The position numbers and the translations under genes were made by a program. A stretch of DNA of 64,000 nucleotides from Mycobacterium lentiflavum (GTDB taxonomy: Bacteria > Actinomycetota > Actinomycetes > Mycobacteriales > Mycobacteriaceae): NCBI RefSeq assembly GCF_022374895.2, contig NZ_CP092423.2, forward strand, positions 5,084,001 through 5,148,000. Reading direction: 5' to 3'. Positions 16,301 to 25,038 of this stretch are shown here, piece by piece (within the stretch, counting starts at the first letter, position 1; each line of letters begins with the position of its first letter). A model generated the notes under the pieces. That model did not search any database, was not told the origin of the DNA, and was given only the letters and a program-made list of their open reading frames with translations.

Positions 16301-17449
16301 TCAGTCGAGCAGTTCAACCAGGGTGGCGTTGGCCGTGCCGCCGCCCTCGCACATGGTCTGCAGCCCGTAGCGAATGCCGTTGTCGCGCATGTGGTGCGCC
16401 AATCGGGTCATCAGCACCGCCCCAGACGCGCCCAGCGGGTGGCCCAGCGCGATGGCGCCGCCCAGCGGATTGACCAGGCTGGGGTCGGCCCCGGTCTCGG
16501 CGATCCAGGCCAGCGGGACCGGCGCGAAGGCCTCGTTGACCTCGAACGCACCGACTTCTGATAGCGAGACGCCGGCTTTGGTCAGCACCTTTTCGGTCGC
16601 CGGGATCGGCCCGGTGAGCATGAGCACCGGGTCCGCTCCCGTGACGGCCCCGGCTCGATAACGCACGAGGGGCGTCAACCCCAGATTCAGTGCCATTTCC
16701 GACGTCATCACCAGTAGCGCCGCGGCGCCATCGGAGATCTGCGAGGAATTGCCGGCGTGAATTACCCCGTCTTCGGCGAACGCGGGCTTGAGCGAGGCCA
16801 GTTTCTCGACGCTGGTCCCCCGCCGAATCCCCTCGTCGGCGTTGACGATCGACCCGTCCTCGACGAAGACCGGGACGATCTGCTCGGTGAACGCGTTGCC
16901 GTCCTGGGCAGTCGCGGCGCGCTCGTGCGACTGCGCGGAGTATTCGTCGAGTTGGGTGCGCGAGAAGCCCCACTTCTTGGCGATCATCTCCGCGGACAGA
17001 CCCTGGTTGAAGGAGAAGTCGTCATAGCGGGCAAGGACTTTCGGGCCGTAGGGCATGCCGGTCGCCCGGGCCGAACCCAGCGGAACGCGGCTCATGACCT
17101 CGACGCCCCCTGCCACGACGACGTCTTGCTGGCCCGACATCACTGCCTGCACCGCGAAGTCCAGCGCCTGCTGACTGGAACCGCAGGCCCGGTTGACGGT
17201 GGTTCCGGGGATGCTCTCGGGCCAGCCGGCGGCCAGTACCGCGTAGCGCCCGATGTTGCTGGACTGATCGCCGACCTGAGACACGCATCCCCAGATCACG
17301 TCGTCGACGATGTCGGGCCCCATGCCGGCACGCTCGAGCAGTTCGTTGAGAACGACCGCGGACAGGTCGGCGGCGTGCATGCCGGACAGTCCGCCGTTTC
17401 GCTTCCCGACCGCCGTTCGCACCGCCTCTACGATGACCGTCTCGCGCAT
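16301..17449 (-). CDS. Acetyl-CoA C-acyltransferase (thiolase)
   Basis: 382 residues from ATG 17449, with GGAGTAGGGG just upstream; the longer frame overlaps the crotonase gene. The nucleophile Cys is in NRACGSSQQALDFA, the catalytic His in GHPLGASG and the second Cys in CEGGGTAN, so all thiolase residues are present. It cleaves a 3-ketoacyl-CoA to acetyl-CoA and a shortened acyl-CoA, the last step of beta-oxidation. It starts 4 bp after the crotonase stop, giving the operon order acyl-CoA dehydrogenase, crotonase, thiolase. The dedicated 3-hydroxyacyl-CoA dehydrogenase is missing from this operon. Confidence 0.93.
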   Translation of the reverse strand: MRETVIVEAVRTAVGKRNGGLSGMHAADLSAVVLNELLERAGMGPDIVDDVIWGCVSQVGDQSSNIGRYAVLAAGWPESIPGTTVNRACGSSQQALDFAVQAVMSGQQDVVVAGGVEVMSRVPLGSARATGMPYGPKVLARYDDFSFNQGLSAEMIAKKWGFSRTQLDEYSAQSHERAATAQDGNAFTEQIVPVFVEDGSIVNADEGIRRGTSVEKLASLKPAFAEDGVIHAGNSSQISDGAAALLVMTSEMALNLGLTPLVRYRAGAVTGADPVLMLTGPIPATEKVLTKAGVSLSEVGAFEVNEAFAPVPLAWIAETGADPSLVNPLGGAIALGHPLGASGAVLMTRLAHHMRDNGIRYGLQTMCEGGGTANATLVELLD

Positions 17450-17453
17450 ACCC

Positions 17454-18263
17454 CTACTCCTCTGTGTCAGGTTTCGACAGGGCCCAACGCCCAGTAAACG
17501 ACGGCTCTCGCCGCTCTGCGAACGCGGCATAGGCGGCCGCCGCGTCCGTCGTCGCGAAATTGCCGATCTGCGCGCGCGCCTCGTTGGCCAGCGCGTCGCG
17601 CATGGTGCTGCTGGCGCCGTCGTTCAGCAGTGCCTTGGTCTGCGCGAGGGCGAACGGCGGACCGGCCGCGAGCCGGCCGGCGAGGCCGTCGACAAAGGCA
17701 TCCACCTCCGCGGCGGGCACCACCCAGGTCACCAGGTTCATCGCGAATGCCTGTGCGGCGTCGATGGTTTCGGCCAGCAACGCGAGCCGCTTCGCCTGCT
17801 GCAGGCCGACGATTTTCGGCAGCAGCCAGGACCCGCCGAGGTCGATCGACAGACCGCGTTTCGAAAAGATTTGGGAGAACGTCGATTCCGGGGTCGCGAC
17901 GACAAAATCGCAGCCCAGCGCCAGATTCCAACCGGCGCCCACCGCGACGCCGGTGACCTTGGCGACCGCCGGGATCGGCAGTTCGTGCAGCGCCAGCGCC
18001 ACGTCGGTCAGGCGCTGCAGCTTGTATCGCGGATGCAGGTCGTCGGGGACCCCAATGTCGGCGCCCGAGCAGAAGCTGCCGCCGGAGCCGGTGAGCACCA
18101 GCGCACGCACGCGACGGTCACGGCCCGCGGCGTGCAGGGCGTCGCGCAGCGCAACCCACAATTCGGGATTGATCGCATTCTTGCGGCGCGGTCGGTTAAG
18201 CGTCAGGGTGCGCACCCCGTCGCTGTCCTCCGACAGCAGGACGGGTTCTTCGGTGGACGTCAA
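17454..18263 (-). CDS. Enoyl-CoA hydratase/isomerase (crotonase) family protein
   Basis: 269 residues; ATG overlaps the dehydrogenase stop by 4 nt. The oxyanion-hole segments FCSGADI and GVAVGAGWNLALGCD are present. The first catalytic Glu of hydratases (in GGxxELA) is Asn here, and the second position reads GLSIDLGGSWLLP with Asp, the pattern of PaaG-like isomerases rather than hydratases. Its place between an acyl-CoA dehydrogenase and a thiolase suggests a double-bond shift or atypical hydration in beta-oxidation of a branched or cyclic acyl-CoA. Confidence 0.9.
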   Translation of the reverse strand: MTSTEEPVLLSEDSDGVRTLTLNRPRRKNAINPELWVALRDALHAAGRDRRVRALVLTGSGGSFCSGADIGVPDDLHPRYKLQRLTDVALALHELPIPAVAKVTGVAVGAGWNLALGCDFVVATPESTFSQIFSKRGLSIDLGGSWLLPKIVGLQQAKRLALLAETIDAAQAFAMNLVTWVVPAAEVDAFVDGLAGRLAAGPPFALAQTKALLNDGASSTMRDALANEARAQIGNFATTDAAAAYAAFAERREPSFTGRWALSKPDTEE

Positions 18264-19435
18264 TAGCTCCTCGGCAATTTCAGGACGTTAGCACCCAGGA
18301 AGTTCAGGATCATCTCCTGGCTGACCGGAGCGATCTTCATCAGCCGGGACTCACGGAAGTAGCGGGTGATGTGGTATTCCTCGGCGTAGCCCATGCCGCC
18401 GTGGGTTTGCAACGCCCGGTCGGCGGCGGTGAAGCCCGCATCGGCGCAGAGATATTTTGCGGTATTCGCTTCGCGCCCACAGGGTTTGCCGTTGTCGTAC
18501 AGCCAGGTGGCCTTGCGCAGCATCAGTTCGGCGGCGTCGAGGCGGGCAAGCGAATCCGCGAGCGGGAACTGCAGGCCCTGGTTCATGCCGATCGGCCGGC
18601 CGAAGACCTCACGCTCGTTGCCGTACTTCACCGCTTTTTCCAGCGCCACCCGGCCGATGCCGAGCGCCTCGGCCGCGATCAGCATCCGCTCGGGATTCAG
18701 GCCATCGAGGATGTACTGAAATCCCTTGCCCTCCTCGCCGACTCGGTCCTCGATCGGTACTTCTAGGTTGTCGATGAACAACTCGTTGGAGCTGACGGCG
18801 TTGCGGCCCATCTTACGGATCGGGCGGACGTCGACGCGTCGGCGATCAAGATCGGTGAGAAACAGCGTCATCCCGTCGGTCTTCTTGGTGACCTCGTCAT
18901 AACTCTGGGTGCGGGTCAGCAACAGGATCTTGGACGATTCCATCGCCTTGGAGATCCACACCTTGCGGCCATTGACGACGTACTTGTCGCCGTCGCGCTT
19001 AGCGAACGTGGTGATGCGCGAAGTATCGAGTCCAGCACCGGGTTCGGTCACACCGAAGCAGACGTGCACCTCGCCCGTCGCCACCGACGGCAGGGTGCGC
19101 GCCTTGAGGTCGTCCGAACCGTGCACCACGACGGGTTGCATGCCGAAGATGGACAGGTGGATCGCACTGGCCGCGTTCATCGCACCGCCGGCCTTGGCCA
19201 CCTCCTCGAGCAGGATGGTCGCCTCGGTGATTCCGAGTCCGTGGCCGCCGAACTCGGTCGGGATCGTCATACCGAGCCAGCCGCCGTCGGCTATCGCCTT
19301 GTAGAACTCGGTCGGAAACTCGTGCGCGAGATCCTTTTCCATCCAGTACTGGTCGTCGAACTTGCGCGCGAGCTCAGCGACCGACTTGCGGATCAGCTCC
19401 TGGTCATCGGTCAGCTCAAAATTCATCCCGCTCAC
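18260..19435 (-). CDS. Acyl-CoA dehydrogenase
   Basis: 391 residues. GTG at 19435 is preferred over the ATG three codons later because AAGGAGG lies five bases upstream on the minus strand. Family landmarks are CFGVTEPGAGLDTS (FAD contact), VNGRKVWIS, and near the end QTHGGMGYAEEYHITRYFRE. The enzyme introduces the alpha-beta double bond into an acyl-CoA and passes electrons to ETF. It heads a three-gene beta-oxidation operon (16301-19435). A 13-bp perfect hairpin separates it from the upstream amidohydrolase. Confidence 0.93.
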   Translation of the reverse strand: MSGMNFELTDDQELIRKSVAELARKFDDQYWMEKDLAHEFPTEFYKAIADGGWLGMTIPTEFGGHGLGITEATILLEEVAKAGGAMNAASAIHLSIFGMQPVVVHGSDDLKARTLPSVATGEVHVCFGVTEPGAGLDTSRITTFAKRDGDKYVVNGRKVWISKAMESSKILLLTRTQSYDEVTKKTDGMTLFLTDLDRRRVDVRPIRKMGRNAVSSNELFIDNLEVPIEDRVGEEGKGFQYILDGLNPERMLIAAEALGIGRVALEKAVKYGNEREVFGRPIGMNQGLQFPLADSLARLDAAELMLRKATWLYDNGKPCGREANTAKYLCADAGFTAADRALQTHGGMGYAEEYHITRYFRESRLMKIAPVSQEMILNFLGANVLKLPRSY

Positions 19436-19482
19436 AGGCGCCTCCTTGTTTGGCGCGAGCAGTCCCCCGCCAAGGTGTCCCC

Positions 19483-19520
19483 AGCGCACTCGCATGATCA
19501 CGGTCCGATGCGAGTGCGCT
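19483..19520. terminator. 13-bp perfect stem-loop, probable terminator
   Basis: Arms of 13 bases pair perfectly (AGCGCACTCGCAT with ATGCGAGTGCGCT) around a 12-base loop. It lies 24 bp past the stop of the minus-strand amidohydrolase and 48 bp before the next start, as expected for a terminator. No T-tract follows, which is common in mycobacteria. Confidence 0.6.
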
Positions 19521-19543
19521 TCTGCTCGCCGGGGAACCGGACG

Positions 19544-20842
19544 TCAGTCCTTGTTGCCGGAAAGGGCTTTCGCGTTAGCCGCGAAGTCCGCGAAGGACGA
19601 GCCGGCCCGACTGTCCTTGTCGTGGCCCGCCGCCTTGATCGAGACGTCGTGTCCCTCGGCGGCCTTGCGCAGTGCACCGACGGTCGCCTGTTCGCGCGAA
19701 ATGTGCGTGAAGGGGTCGAACGAGTACCACCGCATGGCGTTCTCGTAGGTCATCTTGTTGATGTCGTCGTCGGGAACGTTGTTGGTGGACAGCACATCCC
19801 ACAGCTCTTCCGGCGCACCCGGCCACATCGAGTCGCTGTGCGGGTAGTCAGCCTCCCAGCAGATGTTGTCGATGCCGATCATGTGGCGCAGCGCCACTCC
19901 AACCTTGTCACTGATGAAGCAGGTCAGGAAGTGGTCGCGGAAGACCTCGCTGGGCAGCTTGCCCTTGAAGTCCTGGTGCGTCCAGGTGGAGTGCATCTCG
20001 TAGGTCCGGTCGGCGCGCTCCAGGAAGTAAGGAATCCAGCCGGTCCCACCCTCGGAAAGCGCGATCTTCAGGTCCGGGTACTCCTTGATCGGCCGCGACC
20101 ACAGCAGGTCGGCGGCGGCCTGCACGATGTTCATCGGCTGCAGCGTGATCATCACGTCCATCGGCGCATCCGGCGCCGTGATGGCCAACCGCCCGGACGA
20201 ACCGATGTGCACGTTCATCACGGTGTCGGTGTCCACCAAGGCCTTCCACAGCGGGTTCCAGTAGTCGTCGTGGAAGCTGGGATAGCCCATCGCGGCGGGA
20301 TTTTCGGTGAAGGTCAACGCGTGCACGCCCTTCTTCGACACCCGGCGGACTTCGGCGGCGCACGCCTCGGCATCCCAGATCACCGGGATCGCCATCGGGA
20401 TGAATCGCGCGGGGTAGGCTCCGCACCACTCGTCGATGTGCCAGTCGTTGTAGGCCTGCACCAGCGCGACCGAGAAGTCATGGTCGTCGGTGGCGAACAG
20501 CCGCCCGGCGAAACCCGGGAACGACGGGAAGCAGATGGAGGCCAGGATGCCGCCGGCATTCATGTCCTTGACGCGTTCGTCGACGTTGTAGCAACCGGGC
20601 CGGATCTCGTCGAGCCCGGTCGGCTCGATGCCGTACTCCTCCTTGGGCCGGCCGGCGACCGCGTTCAGCGCGACGTTCGGGATGACCGTGTCGCGAAACT
20701 TCCACATGTCCGAGCCGTCATCGTTGTGCACCAGCCGCGGTGCGTCGTCCTGGTACTTCTTCGACAGGTGGTTCTTGAACATGTCGGGTGGCTCGACGGT
20801 GTGGTCGTCGACGCTGATCAGCATCATGTCTTCTTTGTTCAT
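19544..20842 (-). CDS. Amidohydrolase-2 family protein
   Basis: 432 residues, ATG start. The N-terminal metal site reads SVDDHTVEP, in which His is kept and the second position is Val-Glu, as in many mycobacterial members of this family. The barrel strands include MNVHIGSSG and KIALSEGGTGWIPYF, and the late catalytic Asp is in CWEADYPHSDSMW. A Lys/Asp-rich C-terminal extension of about 50 residues follows the barrel. It is monocistronic by its flanking hairpin and by the candidate operator at 20916-20932. It likely acts on a carboxylated or CoA-derived ring intermediate; the substrate is unknown. Confidence 0.9.
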   Translation of the reverse strand: MNKEDMMLISVDDHTVEPPDMFKNHLSKKYQDDAPRLVHNDDGSDMWKFRDTVIPNVALNAVAGRPKEEYGIEPTGLDEIRPGCYNVDERVKDMNAGGILASICFPSFPGFAGRLFATDDHDFSVALVQAYNDWHIDEWCGAYPARFIPMAIPVIWDAEACAAEVRRVSKKGVHALTFTENPAAMGYPSFHDDYWNPLWKALVDTDTVMNVHIGSSGRLAITAPDAPMDVMITLQPMNIVQAAADLLWSRPIKEYPDLKIALSEGGTGWIPYFLERADRTYEMHSTWTHQDFKGKLPSEVFRDHFLTCFISDKVGVALRHMIGIDNICWEADYPHSDSMWPGAPEELWDVLSTNNVPDDDINKMTYENAMRWYSFDPFTHISREQATVGALRKAAEGHDVSIKAAGHDKDSRAGSSFADFAANAKALSGNKD

Positions 20843-20915
20843 GCGCTTCCCTCTCCATCGGGTCCGCGTGCAGTCTGCTCCAAGGGCATTGGCTGTCGTC
20901 TCGCACCGCTACCTC

Positions 20916-20932
20916 TGAAAACTAGCTTCTCG
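20916..20932. promoter_or_regulatory. Regulon palindrome before the amidohydrolase gene
   Basis: TGAAAAC-TAG-CTTCTCG; 10 of 14 arm positions match the consensus TGAGAAT-N3-ATTCTCA. It lies 73 bp upstream of the ATG at 20842. Confidence 0.4.
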
Positions 20933-21223
20933 CCAGGTGAGAATCAACATCCACAGGACCGGACGAGCAAATCCGGGCACCGCTCCGGTATACCCCATTT
21001 CACCCCTGATTGCCCTCTCACGTGCAACTACGCGACCACCGAAAGGCCAGCACCGGGCCCGGGAACAAAGAAGAAACCAAAGATTTGTTCATCAATCACA
21101 GGACGGTGCCACCTCGTAGTCTCGACCTGCCGCTGCAGAGCGGCAAGCTTCTCGGCCAGCCGCGGCACACTACCCGTTGGCATTGACCAACCGAGCGAAT
21201 CGTGCAAATCTGTTGGTTATAAA

Positions 21224-21240
21224 TGAGAATCTGATTCTCT
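21224..21240. promoter_or_regulatory. Regulon palindrome before the ring-hydroxylase operon
   Basis: TGAGAAT-CTG-ATTCTCT, 13 of 14 arm positions matching the consensus. It starts one base after a TATAAA box (21218-21223), so it would cover the transcription start; repression by occlusion is the natural reading. Confidence 0.72.
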
Positions 21241-21261
21241 TTCGCCGAGAGGACACCGTTA

Positions 21262-21792
21262 ATGCGCTTGTCGCCGCTGCCCGCGGATCAGTGGGACGAG
21301 GCTACCCAGCAGGCACTCTCGGCAATGCGGGGCGCAGACACCAATAACGCGCTGTCCACGCTGGCCCACCACCCGCCCCTGGCCAAGGCTTTCCTCCGAT
21401 TCAACGTCCACCTGCTGATGACGTCGACGCTGCCGGCCCGCATCCGCGAACTGGCCATTCTGCGCGTCGCGCATCGCCGCGAGTGCGCCTACGAGTGGTC
21501 GCACCACGTCAGCATGGCCAAGGCGGAGGGCATCACCGACGAGCAGATCGACGACGTTCGGCGGGGCACGGCCGCGGACCCGTTCGATCGCACGGTGCTG
21601 ACCGCGGTCGACGAACTCGAGGAACAGTCTCAACTGTCGGACCGGACCTGGACGGCGCTCGGTGAGCGCCTCGACGACCGGCAGCGCATGGATTTCGTCT
21701 TCACGGTCGGCTGCTACGCCCTGCTGGCCATGGCTTTCAACACTTTTGGCGTAGAGCTCGAACAGGCCGCCGAATCCGGCGGCAAGACCTAG
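21262..21792 (+). CDS. Carboxymuconolactone decarboxylase/AhpD-like protein
   Basis: 176 residues, ATG after GAGAGGA. The core motif reads ECAYEWSHH: the first Cys of the AhpD CxxC is kept but the second is Trp, and the following His pair is present. Such CMD-domain proteins act as lactone decarboxylases or peroxidase-like factors, and this variant cannot form the AhpD disulfide. It is the first gene of the plus-strand operon reaching 26966, next to a Rieske ring hydroxylase. Its specific role is unknown. Confidence 0.88.
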   Translation: MRLSPLPADQWDEATQQALSAMRGADTNNALSTLAHHPPLAKAFLRFNVHLLMTSTLPARIRELAILRVAHRRECAYEWSHHVSMAKAEGITDEQIDDVRRGTAADPFDRTVLTAVDELEEQSQLSDRTWTALGERLDDRQRMDFVFTVGCYALLAMAFNTFGVELEQAAESGGKT

Positions 21793-21810
21793 ACAAGAGA
21801 GGTTAAGAAC

Positions 21811-23088
21811 GTGGCCCACTTCCCCAAGCCAGCCGCCGGCAGCTGGACTGAAAACTACCCCGAGCTGGGAACCGCGCCGGTCGACTACACCGACTCGATC
21901 GACCCGGCTTTCTTCGAGGCCGAACGCGACGCGGTCTTCAGGAGGACCTGGCTCAACGTCGGCCGGGTCGAGCGGCTACCCAAGACGGGCAGCTACTTCA
22001 CCAGGGAACTGCCGGCGACCGGCAAGGGCACCTCGGTGATCATCACCAAGACCAAGGACGGAACGGTCAAGGCCTACCACAACGTCTGCCGCCACCGCGG
22101 AAACAAGCTGGTGTGGAACGACTTTCCCAACGAGGAGACCTCCGGCACCTGCCGGCAGTTCACCTGTAAGTACCACGCCTGGCGTTACAGCCTGGACGGC
22201 GATCTGACCTTCGTGCAACAGGAAGACGAGTTCTTCAACCTCGACAAGAGTCAGTACGGTCTGGCACCGGTTCGATGCGAGGTGTGGGAAGGCTTCATCT
22301 TCATCAACTTCGACGACAACGCGGCGCCGCTCACCGACTACCTCGGGCCGCTGGCCAAGAGCATCGAGGGCTATCCCTTCGGCGAGATGACTGAGACGTA
22401 CTCGTACCGGGCCGAGGTCGGCAGCAATTGGAAACTGTTCATCGACGCGTTCGTCGAGTTCTACCACGCGCCGATCCTGCACCAGGGGCAGTACACCAAG
22501 GAGGAAGCCGCCAAGATCCAGAAGTACGGCTACGAGGCGCTGCATTACGAGGTGGCCGGCCCGCACAGCCTGCAGTCGACCTGGGGTGGTCAGGCGCCGC
22601 CGGCGGACATGAGCATGGTCAAGCCGCTGGACCAGGTTTTGCGCAGCGGTTTGTTCGGTCCGTGGGACAAGCCCGAGCTGATGGAGAACTTCGAACTGCC
22701 GCCGGGTGTCAACGTGAAGAAGGTGCCGCAGTGGGGCATCGACTCGTGGCTGTTCTACCCGAACTTCATGCTGCTGATCTGGGAACCCGGCTGGTACCTG
22801 ACCTACCACTACTGGCCGACTGCGGTCGACAAGCACATCTTCGAATCGTCGCTGTATTTCGTTCCGCCGCGCAATGCGCGAGAGCGGCTGGCCCAGGAGT
22901 TGGCGGCCGTGACGTTCAAGGAGTATGCGTTGCAGGACGCCAACACCTTGGAGGCCACCCAGACCATGATCGGTACCCGTGCCGTCAAGGAGTTCCTGCT
23001 ATGCGACCAGGAAGTCCTGATCCGCCACCTGCACAAGACCACCGGCGACTATGTGAAGGAGTACCAGCGCAATGGCGTTACCGTCTGA
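21811..23088 (+). CDS. Aromatic ring-hydroxylating dioxygenase, alpha subunit (Rieske type)
   Basis: 425 residues, GTG with AGAGAGG upstream. The Rieske cluster ligands are Cys93, His95, Cys119 and His122 (C-x-H-x23-C-x2-H). The mononuclear iron site is visible in DAFVEFYHAPILH. The protein inserts dioxygen or one oxygen atom into a ring or side chain and needs a reductase/ferredoxin. No beta subunit follows; instead a 107-residue protein starts inside its last codons. The enzyme is probably a homo-oligomeric, KshA-like or phthalate-type oxygenase. The Rieske ferredoxin at 1743 or the ferredoxin reductase at 3572 are possible partners. Confidence 0.93.
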   Translation: MAHFPKPAAGSWTENYPELGTAPVDYTDSIDPAFFEAERDAVFRRTWLNVGRVERLPKTGSYFTRELPATGKGTSVIITKTKDGTVKAYHNVCRHRGNKLVWNDFPNEETSGTCRQFTCKYHAWRYSLDGDLTFVQQEDEFFNLDKSQYGLAPVRCEVWEGFIFINFDDNAAPLTDYLGPLAKSIEGYPFGEMTETYSYRAEVGSNWKLFIDAFVEFYHAPILHQGQYTKEEAAKIQKYGYEALHYEVAGPHSLQSTWGGQAPPADMSMVKPLDQVLRSGLFGPWDKPELMENFELPPGVNVKKVPQWGIDSWLFYPNFMLLIWEPGWYLTYHYWPTAVDKHIFESSLYFVPPRNARERLAQELAAVTFKEYALQDANTLEATQTMIGTRAVKEFLLCDQEVLIRHLHKTTGDYVKEYQRNGVTV

Positions 23089-23395
23089 ATTCGCCGCCCT
23101 GGAGCCGTTTTTGGAGTGGGATCTGGCCACCGAGCCCGAGCGCTATGCCAAGCGGCTGGCCTCGACGATGCCCGAGATGCAGGCGTTCTACGACGTCGCG
23201 TTCCCGAAGCTGAACGACGTGATCGCGTACTGCGACAAGTTCCCGCTGGACGACCTGCCGGACGACGCGAAGAGCCTGATGCACATCATGCAGTCGCTGG
23301 TGATGGTGTCGTTCCCGATCGAGGCATGGAAGCAGCCGCGGGTGCCCGACAGTGGCGCGGCGTGGGTCGAAGTCATTCGCGAACCGGTGATCTGA
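23072..23395 (+). CDS. Small conserved protein coupled to the ring hydroxylase
   Basis: 107 residues; the ATG lies 17 bp inside the end of the oxygenase gene, with AAGGAG upstream. The sequence is helical and acidic (EWDLATEPERYAKRLAST, LDDLPDDAKSLMHIMQ). No cysteine cluster or known motif is seen. It is too short and different to be a typical beta subunit. The coupled start suggests a stoichiometric accessory or stabilising partner of the oxygenase. Confidence 0.75.
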   Translation: MALPSEFAALEPFLEWDLATEPERYAKRLASTMPEMQAFYDVAFPKLNDVIAYCDKFPLDDLPDDAKSLMHIMQSLVMVSFPIEAWKQPRVPDSGAAWVEVIREPVI

Positions 23396-23398
23396 CAC

Positions 23399-24622
23399 GT
23401 GCAGACGCTCAAGGCCGCCGGGCTGCTCGACGTCGACGCCGGTGAGATCGTCTCGCCTGGCGTCGTAAAGATCGAGGACGACCGGATCGTCGGTATCGGT
23501 GGTGATCCCGAGGGCGACATAGTCGACCTGGGCGGTCAGATCCTGCTGCCCGGGCTGATGGACATGGAGGTCAACCTCCTGATGGGCGGGCGCGGCGAGA
23601 CACCGGGGCTGTCCCAGGTGCAGGACGACCCCCCGACGCGGGTGCTGCGCGCGGTCGGCAATGCGCGGCGCACGCTGCGCGCCGGGTTCACCACCGTGCG
23701 CAACCTGGGCCTGTTCGTCAAGACCGGCGGCTACCTGCTCGACGTCGCACTGGGCAAGGCCATCGACGCGGGGTGGATCGACGGGCCCCGCATCATCCCG
23801 GCCGGCCACGCGATCACGCCGACGGGCGGGCACCTGGACCCGACGATGTTCGCCGCCTTCATGCCGGGTGCCCTTGAGCTCACGGTCGAAGAGGGCATCG
23901 CCAACGGGGTCGACGAAATCCGCAAGGCGGTGCGCTACCAGATCAAGCATGGCGCCCAGCTCATCAAGGTGTGCGTGTCCGGCGGCGTGATGTCGCTAAC
24001 CGGAGAGGCTGGCGCACAACACTATTCGGACGAAGAACTGCGCGCGATCGTCGACGAGGCGCACCGGCGCGGGCTGCGCGTGGCCGCCCACACGCACGGC
24101 GCGGAGGCGGTCAAGCACGCGGTCGCGTGCGGTATCGACTGCATCGAACACGGGTTCCTGATGGACGACGAGGCCATCCAGATGCTGGTCGACAACGACC
24201 GGTTCCTGGTCACCACCCGCAGGCTCGCCCAGGCGATGGACGTATCCCGCGCTCCGAAAGAGTTGCAGGACAAGGCCGCCGAGATGTTCCCGAAGGCGGA
24301 AACCTCGATCAAGGCCGCCTACGAGGCCGGCGTGAAGATCGCGGTCGGCACCGACGCGCCGGCGATCCCGCACGGGAAGAACGCCGACGAGCTGGTCACC
24401 CTCGTCGAATGGGGGATGCCACCGCTGGCGGTGCTGCGGGCCGCCACGATCACCGCCGCCGACCTCATCAACAAGACCGACCGGGGCCGGCTCGCGTCGG
24501 GTCAGCTCGCGGATATCATCGCGGTACCCGGAAATCCGTTGGAAGACATCACCGTTACCCAGCGCGTCAGCTTTGTCATGAAAGGCGGCAAGGTCTATGT
24601 CAACACAGCCCAACAGAACTGA
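23399..24622 (+). CDS. Amidohydrolase (imidazolonepropionase-like), first metal motif replaced
   Basis: 407 residues, GTG start 3 bp after the previous stop. The fold is clear: an N-terminal beta-sandwich, Lys190 in LIKVCVSGG as the bridging residue, HTHG and CIEHG on later strands, and VGTDAP with the catalytic Asp. The first-strand HxH, normally after PGLID, is changed to Glu57-Val-Asn59 in PGLMDMEVN. A standard binuclear site is therefore not possible; a mononuclear enzyme or a different chemistry is implied. The gene is in the ring-hydroxylase operon and overlaps the next gene by 26 nt. Confidence 0.88.
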   Translation: MQTLKAAGLLDVDAGEIVSPGVVKIEDDRIVGIGGDPEGDIVDLGGQILLPGLMDMEVNLLMGGRGETPGLSQVQDDPPTRVLRAVGNARRTLRAGFTTVRNLGLFVKTGGYLLDVALGKAIDAGWIDGPRIIPAGHAITPTGGHLDPTMFAAFMPGALELTVEEGIANGVDEIRKAVRYQIKHGAQLIKVCVSGGVMSLTGEAGAQHYSDEELRAIVDEAHRRGLRVAAHTHGAEAVKHAVACGIDCIEHGFLMDDEAIQMLVDNDRFLVTTRRLAQAMDVSRAPKELQDKAAEMFPKAETSIKAAYEAGVKIAVGTDAPAIPHGKNADELVTLVEWGMPPLAVLRAATITAADLINKTDRGRLASGQLADIIAVPGNPLEDITVTQRVSFVMKGGKVYVNTAQQN

Positions 24623-25028
24623 CGATCTGGTCGAGATCCAGCAGCTGCTCGCCCGCTACGCCGTCACCATCACCCAAGAAGACATCGACGGCCTGATCGG
24701 CGTCTTCACACCGGACGGAACCTACAGCGCGTTCGGCTCCACCTACCAGCTGGACAGGTTTCCGGAGCTGGTAGCTGCCGCACCAAAGGGCCTGTTCCTC
24801 ACCGGAACCGCCTTGGTCGAGAACCTCGACGGCGACTCGGCGAGCGGCACCCAGCCGTTGTGCTTCATCGACGGCTCCACGCACGACATGCGGATCGGCT
24901 ACTACCGCGATACCTACGCCAGGACCGCGGACGGCTGGCGACTCAAGACCCGCGCCATGACGTTCATTCGTCGCAGCGGTGTGCACGACTCCGGGCGTCC
25001 GCACGCCATCGGCCGTCCGCAGCCATGA
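24597..25028 (+). CDS. SnoaL-like/NTF2-fold protein
   Basis: 143 residues; the ATG lies within the end of the amidohydrolase gene. LVEIQQLLARYAVTITQEDIDGLIGVFTPDGTY at the N-terminus is the classic opening of SnoaL-like NTF2-fold proteins, and the C-terminal YARTADGWRLKTRAMTF strand pair agrees. Members include ring cyclases, steroid isomerases, lyases and small beta subunits of ring hydroxylases. Given the operon, it could serve the oxygenase at 21811 or act as an isomerase/dehydratase on its product. Confidence 0.87.
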   Translation: MSTQPNRTDDLVEIQQLLARYAVTITQEDIDGLIGVFTPDGTYSAFGSTYQLDRFPELVAAAPKGLFLTGTALVENLDGDSASGTQPLCFIDGSTHDMRIGYYRDTYARTADGWRLKTRAMTFIRRSGVHDSGRPHAIGRPQP

Positions 25029-25038
25029 GAGCCGAGCC

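Larger units (their letters stand above)
20843..21261. promoter_or_regulatory. 419-bp divergent intergenic region
   Basis: No credible gene is present. The region separates the minus-strand amidohydrolase from the plus-strand ring-hydroxylase operon. It holds two copies of the 17-bp palindrome (20916-20932 and 21224-21240), an extra half site TGAGAAT near 20938, and a small hairpin of 6-bp arms (GCCGCT/AGCGGC) near 21130. TATAAA at 21218-21223 directly abuts the second palindrome. Confidence 0.6.

Noticed and set aside
19064..21226. A 720-codon plus-strand open frame
   Set aside because: It lies antisense to the acyl-CoA dehydrogenase and amidohydrolase genes, both with clear motifs and good ribosome sites. 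Its protein is Arg/His/Val-rich without any domain, as expected from high-GC shadow frames.
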